DNA of 64,000 bases, taken from positions 2,418,001 to 2,482,000 of the forward strand of contig NZ_CP151650.1 of NCBI RefSeq assembly GCF_038397775.1, read 5' to 3'. Positions 42,468 through 50,510 of this stretch are shown here, one piece after another (within the stretch, counting starts at the first letter, position 1; every line of letters starts with the position of its first letter). The notes beneath the pieces are model-generated. The model was not told the DNA's origin. It worked only from the letters and a program-made list of their open reading frames with translations, and did not search any database. This DNA comes from Pseudomonas sp. RC10 (GTDB lineage Bacteria; Pseudomonadota; Gammaproteobacteria; Pseudomonadales; Pseudomonadaceae). The position numbers and the translations under genes are program-made.

Positions 42468-43970
42468 TTAACCGATGGCCATCGGCTTCTTCACGTTGCG
42501 GTGGGCGTTGCTGCCCAGCAGCGGGTGCGGGCCGTGGTCGCCGTACACGCCCACCGGTTCCGGGAAGGTGCGCAGCAGCGTGATGTACAGCAGCGCCGCC
42601 AGGCCCAGGGTGATCGGCAGGCTAATGTCGATACCGCCTGCCAGATTACCCAAAGGTCCCACGAACTGCCCCGGCAGGTTCACGAAGCACAGGCCCACCA
42701 CCGCGCTCGGAATCCAGGCACCCAGACCGCGCCAGTTCCAGCCGTGCTCGAACCAGTAATGACCGCCACTTTGGCCACGGGTGAACACTTGCAGGTCAGC
42801 CGGGTGGTAGAAGCCACGTCGGATGATCAGCCCCAACACCATGATCACGATCCACGGCGAGGTGCAGGTGACGATCAGCACCGCGAAGGTCGACACGCTC
42901 TGCACCAGGTTGAAGGCGAAACGGCCGATGAAGATGAAGGCAATGGCTGCGATACCGATCAGAATCGTCGCCTGTGCGCGGTTCAACAGGCGCGGGAACA
43001 TGCTCGACATGTCCAGACCCGTGCCATACAGCGAGGTGGTGCCGGTGGACATGCCGCCGATGATCGCGATCAGGCACACCGGCAGGAAGAACCAGCTCGG
43101 CGACACGGCCAGCAGCCCGCCCACATAGTTGTTGTCAGTGATGTACTGCGGCGCTTGGGTCGCGACGATGGTCGCGGTGCACAGGCCGAACAGGAACGGA
43201 ATCAGGGTGCAGACCTGTGCCAGAAACACCGACGCCATGATGCGTTTTTTCGACGTATGCCGTGGGATGTAGCGCGACCAGTCACCCAGAAACGCGCCGA
43301 AGGACACCGGGTTGCTCATCGCCAGCAATGCCGCGCCGATAAACGCCGCCCAGAAACCTTCGCTGCCCTGATTCACGGTGCCCGCAAACCCCGCGTCGAA
43401 GCTGCCGCTGAACGCGAAGATGCCCAGCAGGAACAGCAGGCTCGACGCGAACACCGCGATCTTGTTGACCCACAGCATGAAGCGGAAGCCGTAGATGCAC
43501 ACCACCAACACCAGCACCGCGAACACCCCGTAGGCGACGGCCAGGGTCAGGTCGTTTTCCGGCAGGCCGACCATGCGCTTGGCGCCGCCGATCAGCGCAT
43601 CGCCTGAACTCCACACCGACAGCGAAAAGAACGCCACGGCCGTCAGCAACGAGAGGAACGAGCCGACAATCCGCCCGTGAACGCCGAAGTGGGCGCCCGA
43701 AGACACGGCGTTGTTGGTGCCATTCAGCGCGCCGAACAGTCCCATCGGCGCCAGAATGATCGAGCCCAGCACGATGCCCAGAAGGATCGACCAGACACCG
43801 GCCTGGAAGGACAACCCGAACAGCACCGGGAAACTGCCCAGCACCGCCGTGGCAAAGGTGTTCGCTCCGCCGAAGGTCAAGCGAAACAGATCGATCGGTG
43901 ATGCATCGCGTTGATTGTCCGGAATTTGTTCGACACCAAAGGTTTCGATACGGGTTGTGGGATGTGACAT
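42468..43970 (-). CDS. NCS1 family purine/cytosine permease
   Basis: A 500-residue protein with about 12 TM helices. The start RIETFGVEQIPDNQRDASPIDLFRLTFGGANTF and the GALNGTNNAVSSGAHFGVHGRI motif are typical of cytosine/purine permeases of the nucleobase-cation-symport-1 family. SNPVSFGAFLGDWSRYIPR is the conserved TM6-7 region. It probably imports a nucleobase or related compound with Na+ or H+. No cytosine deaminase (codA) is next to it. An NTF2-like gene lies 160 bp upstream on the same strand. Confidence 0.85.
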   Translation of the reverse strand: MSHPTTRIETFGVEQIPDNQRDASPIDLFRLTFGGANTFATAVLGSFPVLFGLSFQAGVWSILLGIVLGSIILAPMGLFGALNGTNNAVSSGAHFGVHGRIVGSFLSLLTAVAFFSLSVWSSGDALIGGAKRMVGLPENDLTLAVAYGVFAVLVLVVCIYGFRFMLWVNKIAVFASSLLFLLGIFAFSGSFDAGFAGTVNQGSEGFWAAFIGAALLAMSNPVSFGAFLGDWSRYIPRHTSKKRIMASVFLAQVCTLIPFLFGLCTATIVATQAPQYITDNNYVGGLLAVSPSWFFLPVCLIAIIGGMSTGTTSLYGTGLDMSSMFPRLLNRAQATILIGIAAIAFIFIGRFAFNLVQSVSTFAVLIVTCTSPWIVIMVLGLIIRRGFYHPADLQVFTRGQSGGHYWFEHGWNWRGLGAWIPSAVVGLCFVNLPGQFVGPLGNLAGGIDISLPITLGLAALLYITLLRTFPEPVGVYGDHGPHPLLGSNAHRNVKKPMAIG

Positions 43971-44128
43971 GACGGATTCCTGCGCGCTGTCGTGTTGTTA
44001 TGAGGCCTGCATCTGCATGCGGCCCGTATTTTTTCGACCGGATGTCTCGCGGCCGTGGCATTGGCAGTGGTCGGTATTCCGACCGAAAGTGCGTAAACGT
44101 TTTGATTCTTATAAATGAATGGGCGCGG

Positions 44129-44536
44129 CTACACGGTGTGCTCGGGCTGCACCGACAGGTGTTCGTGGCAGCACAACCAACGGCGACCGTCGTGCCGGAA
44201 GACAATGGTTTCACGCTCTTGGAACTGGCTTTCTTCGGTGCCGAAACGGACGCGGGTTGCGACGTCGTGCATGAAAATCGCCACGTCACCCTGAAGGCTG
44301 ATGTGCGCGTTGCTGGAGTGGCAATCGAGCACTGCAAAGCCGTCCGCTTGCCAGCCCGCCCACACCTCGCGATACGCGGCGCGGGACAGCAGCGGAGCAG
44401 GGAGGGTGTAGAAGAAAAAGGTCGCGTCCTCGCTAAACGCCTCGAAATACGCGTCGGTGTCGTTGCTGGCGAAGGCGGCGATCAGGGCGGCTGCGGCGTG
44501 CTGAACGTGTTCTTTGAGGTGCGGGGTGGAGGTCAT
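44129..44536 (-). CDS. NTF2-like (DUF4440 / SnoaL-type) protein
   Basis: A 135-residue cone-shaped fold protein. The N-terminal helix (AAAALIAAFASNDTDAYFEAFSEDATFFF) and the strand-rich remainder with REVWAGWQADGFAVLD and RETIVFRHDGRRWLCCHEHLS are typical of NTF2-like domains of the DUF4440 type. The ATG at 44536 fits better than an upstream one. It might be an isomerase, hydrolase or calcium-sensor-like domain; the upstream position to the nucleobase permease suggests shared control only. Confidence 0.75.
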   Translation of the reverse strand: MTSTPHLKEHVQHAAAALIAAFASNDTDAYFEAFSEDATFFFYTLPAPLLSRAAYREVWAGWQADGFAVLDCHSSNAHISLQGDVAIFMHDVATRVRFGTEESQFQERETIVFRHDGRRWLCCHEHLSVQPEHTV

Positions 44537-44727
44537 GGCCGGCTCGTTTTTGTGATTCTGGCGATGGGGCACGACTTTAAGCAGCTCTTACATTCGGTAA
44601 CATCGTTGCCGATAAATACTTAGTTCAGGAAATTCGGAAGTAAGGCTTACACGTTCTTCCCGTGCAGGCTTGTCTGGGATCGTGGTATGCCATGGGTTCA
44701 TCGTTCACCAGGCTGCCGTTTTCGCTG

Positions 44728-44825
44728 CCGCCGTAACCTCCGGCGTCTCCGACGGGATCGAGCCACGTCGATGATCTGCTAACGCCATCAAACCTGTGGG
44801 AGCAGCCGGAGGTTACGACGGCCGC
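44728..44825. repeat. Degenerate inverted repeat with REP-like end
   Basis: GTAACCTCCGGC (44733-44744) and GCCGGAGGTTAC (44805-44816) form 12-bp perfect arms; CTGTGGGAG precedes the right arm as in REP doublets. It seems to be a worn member of a fourth REP family. Confidence 0.55.
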
Positions 44826-44830
44826 GAAGG

Positions 44831-45262
44831 CTATTTCGCGCCGGACTGAAACAGGCTGCCTTTCACCGGCTGGCGAACCCTCCCCCCCGACGGGTCGAAA
44901 CACGCGCTGTTGTAAACCGGTGCGACACAGCGAGAGGGCACACCCGGAGGAGGTGGGCGGATGGCCTGCATGTGATCGGAAATTTCTTTTTCGTTGGTGA
45001 TGATGATCCGGCTGCGTCGACTGACCTGCAGAATTTCGGTGGCGTTTTTATTCAGCCGATCAGGGAAATCCCGCTCCTCCCAATCGCTGGACAGGCGCGA
45101 CTGGCCGGGGCGCTGCGGCATCGCCTCACCCACGTAATCCGGGCAGGGGGTCGAAGCAAAGCTGATCTTGCCGTCCCGCGCGACGCATTTGAACACCTCG
45201 GCGCTGGCCGCTTCACTGAGAACCAGTGCAATGCCCGTCAGCGCGAATAACAACCCTTTCAT
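44831..45262 (-). CDS. Exported protein with DUF4124-like N-terminus
   Basis: A 143-residue precursor from the ATG at 45262: signal peptide MKGLLFALTGIALVLSEAASA, then EVFKCVARDGKISFASTPC, which is the DUF4124-type pattern (strand, Cys, Gly, F-S/T, P-C). The rest is charged and Pro-rich and has two further Cys (PSRCVAPVYNSACF), so two disulfides are likely. Periplasmic; function unknown. An upstream in-frame start adds 11 residues without a signal and is unlikely. Confidence 0.72.
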   Translation of the reverse strand: MKGLLFALTGIALVLSEAASAEVFKCVARDGKISFASTPCPDYVGEAMPQRPGQSRLSSDWEERDFPDRLNKNATEILQVSRRSRIIITNEKEISDHMQAIRPPPPGVPSRCVAPVYNSACFDPSGGRVRQPVKGSLFQSGAK

Positions 45263-45330
45263 TGAAGCCCTCCCTGTGTGGCGCAAGGCTACCACCGGAA
45301 AGAGGGGCTGTCAGCGGGCGGCGACAGGTG

Positions 45331-45810
45331 TCAGTGGGTTTCGTGAGTGGCTTTCTGCACCTTGGCCAGTGCCAGCGCAACGAACATATCGGCATCGCCC
45401 TGCAACACCCGCAGATGATCCTCGACGTGGTCGGCATTGCTGCGCTGCTCCTTGGTGTCCACCAGGCGCGTGACCTCACACAGCGCATTGGCCGTCACCC
45501 ACAGGCTTTGTCGCAACTGTCCGATAATCCTCACTACACTTTCGGCGCTGTCGTGATCGTCATCAGGCTGACCGAGGGAAGGCAGCATCGGCACCTCCAT
45601 CCGGTTGTTCGAATCGATGCCGGTGACGACACGACTGATGTCGACGCCGGCCGCCGCGATACGAAACAGATAATCGGCCCGGGGCAAACGCTGCCCACTT
45701 TCATAATGACCTTGAGCATTCGCCTCGACACCACCGATGGCGCCCAAGGCGCTCTGAGTGAGCTTCAAGCGTTTTCGTTCCTGCTTCAGGCGTTTGCCAA
45801 TACCGTTCAT
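45331..45810 (-). CDS. XRE family transcriptional regulator
   Basis: 159 residues from the ATG at 45810, which has AGGAG seven bases upstream. The helix-turn-helix is at about 6-62 (GKRLKQERKRLKLTQSALGAIGG, and GHYESGQRLPRADYLFRIAAAGVD read in parts), as in phage-type and accessory regulators. The C-terminal half is helical and acidic with no peptidase motif. Target and signal are unknown. No prophage genes are nearby. Confidence 0.8.
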   Translation of the reverse strand: MNGIGKRLKQERKRLKLTQSALGAIGGVEANAQGHYESGQRLPRADYLFRIAAAGVDISRVVTGIDSNNRMEVPMLPSLGQPDDDHDSAESVVRIIGQLRQSLWVTANALCEVTRLVDTKEQRSNADHVEDHLRVLQGDADMFVALALAKVQKATHETH

Positions 45811-45900
45811 CAACCTACTCCTGCGAAATCCGCGTCCTTTTTTCGTTCTGATGGCCGCGCAATGGGGGCTGGAATACGGGCTGGGTGATCTGACGCAAAA

Positions 45901-46062
45901 CTAGCCTCGTACGTGATCGTTTCCCTCCGAACGGAGGTTACGACGCATAGACATTAGCTCCTCGAAAGGCGGGATGAAACGCTTTCCGATGTTCTGCGGG
46001 AAGTTAATGAACGGCGTAGCCAAAACCCGGTCAGAAACCTTCTGGTCGGATGTACGACTCAT
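45901..46062 (-). CDS. Possible 53-residue protein coupled to the PseH-like gene
   Basis: The start codon overlaps the stop of the acetyltransferase gene as ATGA, the usual form of translational coupling. The sequence begins MSRTSDQKVSDRVLATPFIN and continues FPQNIGKRFIPPFEELM, with a basic C-terminus. The composition is plausible for protein, but I recognise no family and have no independent support. It may also be a chance frame. Confidence 0.35.
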   Translation of the reverse strand: MSRTSDQKVSDRVLATPFINFPQNIGKRFIPPFEELMSMRRNLRSEGNDHVRG

Positions 46063-46616
46063 CCGTTCGAATGGGTTAGCCTCGCGATCAATGGCTCGAT
46101 GGCCGGGCGCCGCGCTTGCCACTCGGCTTTCGTGATCCCCAGCAACACGACATCAATGCGCTGACCCTCCTTGATGATGTTTTGCCGACGCACGCCCTCG
46201 ATCAGAAACCCGAACTTCTGATGCATCTTGATCACCGCCGGATTGCTCTCCAGCACCTCGCAATTCAGCTTCTCAAGCCCCGCCACATTAAAGGCATGAT
46301 CGAGCATCCAGAACTCCACCTGACTCCCCAGCCCTTTGCCCTGCAAACGCGCATCCAGATAAAACGCCCAATCCGCTGTCTTCTGCGCGGCATTGATCGC
46401 ACTCAACGACACCACCCCCGCCAACACCCCGTCGAGCATCGCCACAAACACCGACTGCCGAGCGTTCCCCACCAACGATGCGAGCCAGGCGTCATGTTCC
46501 GATTGAGTGATTTCGTGGGAGGTGTACATGAACCTGCGCACGTCCTCCTGATTCCGAAGCTGCCGCACGGCGGATTGAATGGCGGGAGGGGATTCGATCA
46601 GGGGGGTGAAGTGCAT
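46059..46616 (-). CDS. PseH-like GNAT acetyltransferase
   Basis: 185 residues from the ATG at 46616. The pattern fits the PseH-type acetyltransferases of pseudaminic-acid synthesis: VRQLRNQEDVRRFMY, ITQSEHDAWLASL, TADWAFYLDARLQGKGLGSQVEF (acetyl-CoA site; split), MLDHAFNVAGLEKLNCEVLESN and MHQKFGFLIEGVRRQ. PseH acetylates the 4-amino group of an altrosamine nucleotide sugar used to decorate flagellin. No other pse or flagellar genes are near, so here it may act on another sugar nucleotide or protein. A coupled short frame follows. Confidence 0.75.
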   Translation of the reverse strand: MHFTPLIESPPAIQSAVRQLRNQEDVRRFMYTSHEITQSEHDAWLASLVGNARQSVFVAMLDGVLAGVVSLSAINAAQKTADWAFYLDARLQGKGLGSQVEFWMLDHAFNVAGLEKLNCEVLESNPAVIKMHQKFGFLIEGVRRQNIIKEGQRIDVVLLGITKAEWQARRPAIEPLIARLTHSNG

Positions 46617-46672
46617 GGGGAGACTTCCGTGTGGCAGAGAATTCAAGGCGGATGATCGCCCAGATACATTTT

Positions 46673-46726
46673 GTAAGGGAAGGGCTTACGCTTTGTTTTC
46701 GCCGGGTGTAAGGTTGTGCCTTACAC
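46673..46726. promoter_or_regulatory. Two GTAAG/CTTAC palindromes, probable HigA operators
   Basis: GTGTAAGG (46706-46713) and CCTTACAC (46719-46726) form a perfect 8-bp inverted repeat with a 5-base centre, ending 7 bp before the higB start. A weaker pair GTAAG...CTTAC lies at 46673-46689, with its centre 35 bp away. Placement over the promoter of a toxin-antitoxin operon points to autoregulation by the HigA protein. Confidence 0.65.
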
Positions 46727-46733
46727 TTGCGCC

Positions 46734-47012
46734 ATGATCAAAAGCTTCCGACATAAAGGCCTGAAGGCCCTCTACAAAACTGGCAATGCTCGTGGCGTCA
46801 GGGCAGATCATGTTTCCCGACTCAGGCGTTTGCTCTCTTTGCTGGATGTGGCGACCGTTCCAAGTGACATGGACCGTCCTGGTAATAGACTTCATCCCCT
46901 CAAGGGCGAGCTATCGGGCTATTGGTCAGTAAGCGTTTCGGGTAACTGGCGGGTGATCTACCGGTTTGATGGCAACGACGTCGAGTTGGTCGATTACCTC
47001 GATTACCACTGA
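46734..47012 (+). CDS. higB: HigB-like toxin (RelE/ParE superfamily)
   Basis: A 92-residue protein with the HigB pattern: IKSFRHKGLKALYKTG at the start, HVSRLRRLLSLLDVA, LHPLKGELSGYWSVSVSGNWRVIYRF, then VELVDYLDYH. HigB is a ribosome-dependent mRNA endonuclease; the conserved basic/aromatic residues (Arg in NWRVIYRF and the terminal Tyr/His) are present. The order toxin first, antitoxin second is typical of higBA. The antitoxin ATG begins 13 bp after its stop. Confidence 0.9.
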   Translation: MIKSFRHKGLKALYKTGNARGVRADHVSRLRRLLSLLDVATVPSDMDRPGNRLHPLKGELSGYWSVSVSGNWRVIYRFDGNDVELVDYLDYH

Positions 47013-47025
47013 AAGGAGAATGGAA

Positions 47026-47310
47026 ATGAGCCTGTTCAACCCTCCCCATCCGGGAGAAGGCCTTCGTGAAGACGTGCTGCCTGCGCTCGGTCTGACCATC
47101 ACCGCATTGGCCGCGCACCTTGGATACTCGCGTGGGCAGTTGTCGACGGTACTTAACTGCCGAGCAGCCTTGTCAGCGGATCTGGCCTGGCGTCTGGAAA
47201 TGGCGGGGCTCGGCAGTGCCAAGGCCTACTTGGCCGAGCAGGCGGCGTACGACCTTTGGCAAGCACAGCAGCGCGAGATGCCGCACATTACTCGTCTCGC
47301 GGTCGCTTGA
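47026..47310 (+). CDS. higA: HigA-like antitoxin, XRE family
   Basis: A 94-residue protein beginning MSLFNPPHPGEGLREDVLPAL, the classical HigA start, with an XRE helix-turn-helix (LTITALAAHLGYSRGQLSTVLNC) and a C-terminal helix (AKAYLAEQAAYDLWQA). I chose the ATG at 47026 because AGGAG at 47014 is seven bases away; the ATG at 47020 is too close. It would bind HigB and the palindromes upstream of higB. Confidence 0.9.
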   Translation: MSLFNPPHPGEGLREDVLPALGLTITALAAHLGYSRGQLSTVLNCRAALSADLAWRLEMAGLGSAKAYLAEQAAYDLWQAQQREMPHITRLAVA

Positions 47311-47421
47311 TCGAGGCGGGGCTGCTTCAGAAATTAATCTCCAATATGTTATGAATAATGCAGCATAGTCGTTGTTTAGTTCATTATCTATTTATGGTGG
47401 TTGTAAATTTAGGAATGGAAC

Positions 47422-48171
47422 ATGGCAATAATCAATAAGCCCACTCTGGGCACCCCGAAAAAAGCATGGCAATATTATTCACACCACATGACTGCCTCAT
47501 TGTTGATTCGCGAGTTTTTTGACGCAGGCTATTACGTCGCCGCCATCGACTCTTGGGAATCTAGTAGCGGGGCTTTTTTGAAAATTGCCGCTGAGCGAAG
47601 GGGTACGAATACGCAATTGCTAGCAACTGTCGCTGACCATAACACCCGAGCCAAATCCTTCAAAAATGATGACCACCACGAACTGAATAGCCATTGCTTC
47701 ATCAACATGTGGTCTGCTTTCGAGGCAGGATTGGACAATATTTTGGCCAGCTATATCCTGAACGATGAGCTATTGCAGCTCAAGGTTGAGAGTTTGTTGA
47801 ACACAAAGATATTGGCCAAAGACCTTGATTACGACACCTGCTTAGCGTTTGCCGCACGGCTTCAAATGAAACTCAAGCGCAATTTAAGTTTTGCGAGTCG
47901 TATGGCGGAACTATTCGACTTTATAGATCTGCCATTGGAGTTGGAGGAGAACCCTTTGCTTAATGAAGCTCACGCGATGAGAAATATCATTCTTCACCGA
48001 TATGGTGAAGTCCGAAAACAGGATGCAGATAAATTTCCAACACTCGAACCTTGGGTTGGGAAAGTAAGACCGATTAGAAAGGAGCTGCTTAGTATGTATT
48101 TTTCGGCGATGAACGAGTTTTTGATGGCCATTTTTAACTCCATCGCTTCAAGTAGATATGTTAATGATTGA
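47422..48171 (+). CDS. AT-rich gene, protein with HEPN-type R-x4-H motif (249 aa)
   Basis: An all-helical 249-residue protein. Near the C-terminus it carries Arg187-N-I-I-L-His192 in HAMRNIILHRYGEV, matching the R-x4-6-H motif of HEPN RNases and nucleotide-acting toxins, and a mid-protein helix WSAFEAGLDNILAS that resembles the partner helix of such folds. The coding sequence is clearly richer in A+T than the neighbours, which suggests horizontal transfer. It lies between HigBA and tRNA-Ser. I do not recognise the family name; RNase activity is inferred from the motif only. No antitoxin-like partner follows it. Confidence 0.7.
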   Translation: MAIINKPTLGTPKKAWQYYSHHMTASLLIREFFDAGYYVAAIDSWESSSGAFLKIAAERRGTNTQLLATVADHNTRAKSFKNDDHHELNSHCFINMWSAFEAGLDNILASYILNDELLQLKVESLLNTKILAKDLDYDTCLAFAARLQMKLKRNLSFASRMAELFDFIDLPLELEENPLLNEAHAMRNIILHRYGEVRKQDADKFPTLEPWVGKVRPIRKELLSMYFSAMNEFLMAIFNSIASSRYVND

Positions 48172-48386
48172 TAAACTGGCACTTACCGGTATGCGCGGCA
48201 GAAACTCTTAGTAAATAGTTGTCCAGAGGCTGGCTTGCTTTGATCACCTGCATATCGGAGTAGGACTGATTCGCAGGAGGTATGATGCATAGATGAACCG
48301 GATGGTCGTACTGCGCCTGCAGGCTTGCATGCAGTCAAAACGTAGCTTCGGTCCGATATGACGTCCTATGGATTAGTTTTCAAACG
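48172..48386. other. Gap between the HEPN-motif gene and the tRNA terminator
   Basis: 215 bases without a recognisable gene. I found no copy of the tRNA 3' end here that would mark an integration site, and no integrase. Confidence 0.4.
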
Positions 48387-48437
48387 ACAAAAACCACGAA
48401 GCCCCTGCAATTCTTGAAAAAATTCAGGGGCTTCGTG
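48387..48437 (-). terminator. Intrinsic terminator of tRNA-Ser
   Basis: A 13-bp perfect stem CACGAAGCCCCTG with CAGGGGCTTCGTG, followed on the minus strand by GTTTTTG. It lies 13 bp past the CCA end of the tRNA. Confidence 0.9.
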
Positions 48438-48449
48438 TTGTTGCGAATG

Positions 48450-48539
48450 TGGCGGTGAAGGAGAGATTCGAACTCTCGATACAGTTTCCTGTATACACAC
48501 TTTCCAGGCGTGCTCCTTAAGCCACTCGGACACTTCACC
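48450..48539 (-). tRNA. tRNA-Ser (anticodon GGA)
   Basis: On the minus strand the gene starts GGTGAAGTGTCCGAGTGGC and ends CTTCACCGCCA. The 7-bp acceptor stem GGTGAAG/CTTCACC pairs fully, the discriminator is G and CCA is encoded. The anticodon loop reads CTGGAAA, so the anticodon is GGA and it reads UCC/UCU. The long variable arm (GTATACAGGAAACTGTAT) is the class II feature of tRNA-Ser. GTTCGAAT in the T arm is intact. Confidence 0.97.
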
Positions 48540-48639
48540 GTATCTCTTCAGACGTTCAGTCTGTCGAGGCGCGCTAATGTATTCGAAGTCTCTTTCGAAG
48601 GCAAAGCTTTTTTTTAGATTTTTCATGCGGTTAAGCAGA

Positions 48640-48676
48640 AAAGCGCAAAGCCCCGGCGTCTTTTCAGAGCCGGGGC
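48640..48676 (-). terminator. Intrinsic terminator after the SDR gene
   Basis: GCCCCGGC and GCCGGGGC with an 11-base loop, followed on the minus strand by TTTGCGCTTTTC. Confidence 0.75.
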
Positions 48677-48704
48677 CTGTTGTTGCGCGGTGCGACGGGG
48701 GAGA

Positions 48705-49454
48705 TCAGGCGCCGAAGCCGCCGTCGATGGTGAGGCTGGCGCCGGTAACGTAGCCCGCTTCAGGGCCTGCCAGGTAAGCAACCATGGCGGCGATTTCTTC
48801 GGATTTGCCGTATCGCGGCACGGCCATGAGGCCCAGCAGGGTTTCGGCGAAGTCGCTGTTGGCCGGGTTCATGTCGGTGTCGACCGGGCCGGGCTGTACG
48901 TTGTTGACGGTGATGCCGCGTGGGCCGAGGTCGCGGGCCAGGCCTTTGGTCAGGCCGACAAGGGCGGATTTGCTCATGGCGTAGACGCCGCCACCGGCGA
49001 AGGGCATGCGGTCGGCGTTGGTGCTGCCGATGTTGATGATGCGACCGCCTTCCTTCATATGCACGGCGGCTGCCTGAGTGGCGATGAACACGCTGCGCAC
49101 GTTGATGGCGAGGGTGCGGTCGAAGTCTTCCAGCTTGAAGTCTTCCAGCGGGGCGATGGCGAGGACGCCCGCGTTGTTGACCAGGATGTCCAGGCCGCCG
49201 AAAGTTTCAACGGTTTTGGCGACGGCGTCGCGGATGTCCTGTTCGCTGGCGCTGTCGGCCTTGATCGCCAGGGCTTTGCCGCCGCTGGCGGTGATGCTGT
49301 CTTGCAGGGCGCGGGCTTTGTCTTCGGAACTGACGAAGGTGAAGGCAACCGCTGCACCTTGTTCGACCAGACGTTTGACGATGGCTGCGCCGATGCCGCG
49401 GGAGCCGCCTTGAACCAGTGCTGTTTTGCCGGTGAGGTTGGTTGGGTGAGTCAT
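48705..49454 (-). CDS. SDR family oxidoreductase
   Basis: A 249-residue classical short-chain dehydrogenase. The nucleotide-binding motif is GGSRGIGAAI (residues 16-25), with NNAG, the catalytic Ser in INIGSTNAD and YAMSK as the Tyr-x3-Lys. It is most like 3-oxoacyl reductase/glucose dehydrogenase-type SDRs; cofactor specificity is not clear. AGGAG precedes the ATG. It is divergent from the LysR gene, so it is likely that regulator's target. Confidence 0.9.
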   Translation of the reverse strand: MTHPTNLTGKTALVQGGSRGIGAAIVKRLVEQGAAVAFTFVSSEDKARALQDSITASGGKALAIKADSASEQDIRDAVAKTVETFGGLDILVNNAGVLAIAPLEDFKLEDFDRTLAINVRSVFIATQAAAVHMKEGGRIINIGSTNADRMPFAGGGVYAMSKSALVGLTKGLARDLGPRGITVNNVQPGPVDTDMNPANSDFAETLLGLMAVPRYGKSEEIAAMVAYLAGPEAGYVTGASLTIDGGFGA

Positions 49455-49565
49455 GTCGATCTCCTGTAACCCGTAAGTAGTGAGTGGATGGGCGTCAGTA
49501 TCCTGCGTGGATTAGGTTCTCGGTAGCGGGTAATCGCGATAGTCTGTGTAAACCAGAAGTTGTGA

Positions 49566-50498
49566 ATGAGTGCGATGGAAAACTTCAGCAGTATCGAATG
49601 CTTCGTCCGCAGTGCCGAGGTCGGCAGCTTTGCCGAAGCCGCGCGCCGTCTGAGCCTGACGCCTGCCGCGGTGGGCAAGAGCGTCGCCAAGCTTGAGACG
49701 CGGCTGGGCGTGCGGCTGTTCCAGCGTAGTACGCGTCGGCTGACTTTGACGGAAGCGGGGCAACGATTTCTCGGCGAGGTGCGCACCAGCTTCAACACGA
49801 TCCAGAATGCCGTTGCCAATCTGGCCAGTGCGGAGGGCAGCCCGGCGGGCACGTTGAAGGTCAGCGTCGGGACGATTTTCGGGTGCTTGTACGTGGTGCC
49901 GCTGTTGGGAGAGTTTTTGCGGCGCTATCCGGCGATCACCCCCGACTGGCATTTCGATAACCGGCAAGTGGATCTGATCGGTCAGGGTTTTGATGCGGCC
50001 ATCGGCGGTGGGTTCGACCTGCCCCAAGGCGTCGTCGCACGCAAGCTTGCACCCGCTCACCGTGTGCTGGTGGCCTCGCCGGACTGGCTTGAGGCTCATC
50101 CGAACCTGCGTCATCCCGATGAGTTGAGCGAGTGCGACGGCATTCTGATTCGTTCACCCCAAACGGGTCGCATCCGCTCCTGGCCGCTCACTCATCGCAA
50201 TCAGGAGCAAACCTCGTTGCGCCTCAAACTGCGCATGACCATGAGCGATTCGGAAGCAGCCTGTCTGGCGGCCGGGCAGGGCCTCGGCGTGGCGCTGGTG
50301 AGCATGCCCTTCGCGGTGCCGTACCTGCGCAGTGGCGCGTTGCAGCGGGTGCTGCCCGATTGGTACGTTGAGGACGGTCACGTCTGCATTTATTACAGTG
50401 AGCACAAATTGCTGCCCGGCAAGACCCGGGCCTTTGTCGATTTCATCATCGAGCAGTTTGCCGAACAGCAGTGGGCGCGGCATTTCAGCGCCATTTGA
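49566..50498 (+). CDS. LysR family transcriptional regulator
   Basis: A 310-residue regulator with an N-terminal winged helix (about 5-65: FVRSAEVGSFAEAARRLSLTPAAVGKSVAKLE read in parts) and a C-terminal substrate-binding domain of the type seen in the DhcR/PtxR-like subgroup (IGGGFDLPQGVVARKL). Start ATG at 49566 or 49575. It is divergent from the SDR and 12 bp ahead of the isochorismatase-like gene, so it may control both in response to an unknown effector. Confidence 0.9.
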   Translation: MSAMENFSSIECFVRSAEVGSFAEAARRLSLTPAAVGKSVAKLETRLGVRLFQRSTRRLTLTEAGQRFLGEVRTSFNTIQNAVANLASAEGSPAGTLKVSVGTIFGCLYVVPLLGEFLRRYPAITPDWHFDNRQVDLIGQGFDAAIGGGFDLPQGVVARKLAPAHRVLVASPDWLEAHPNLRHPDELSECDGILIRSPQTGRIRSWPLTHRNQEQTSLRLKLRMTMSDSEAACLAAGQGLGVALVSMPFAVPYLRSGALQRVLPDWYVEDGHVCIYYSEHKLLPGKTRAFVDFIIEQFAEQQWARHFSAI

Positions 50499-50510
50499 AT
50501 AGAGAGCGTC

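Noticed and set aside
48172..48449. Attachment-site repeat next to tRNA-Ser
   Set aside because: I found no second copy of the tRNA 3' end in the window and no integrase, so an integrated element cannot be claimed.
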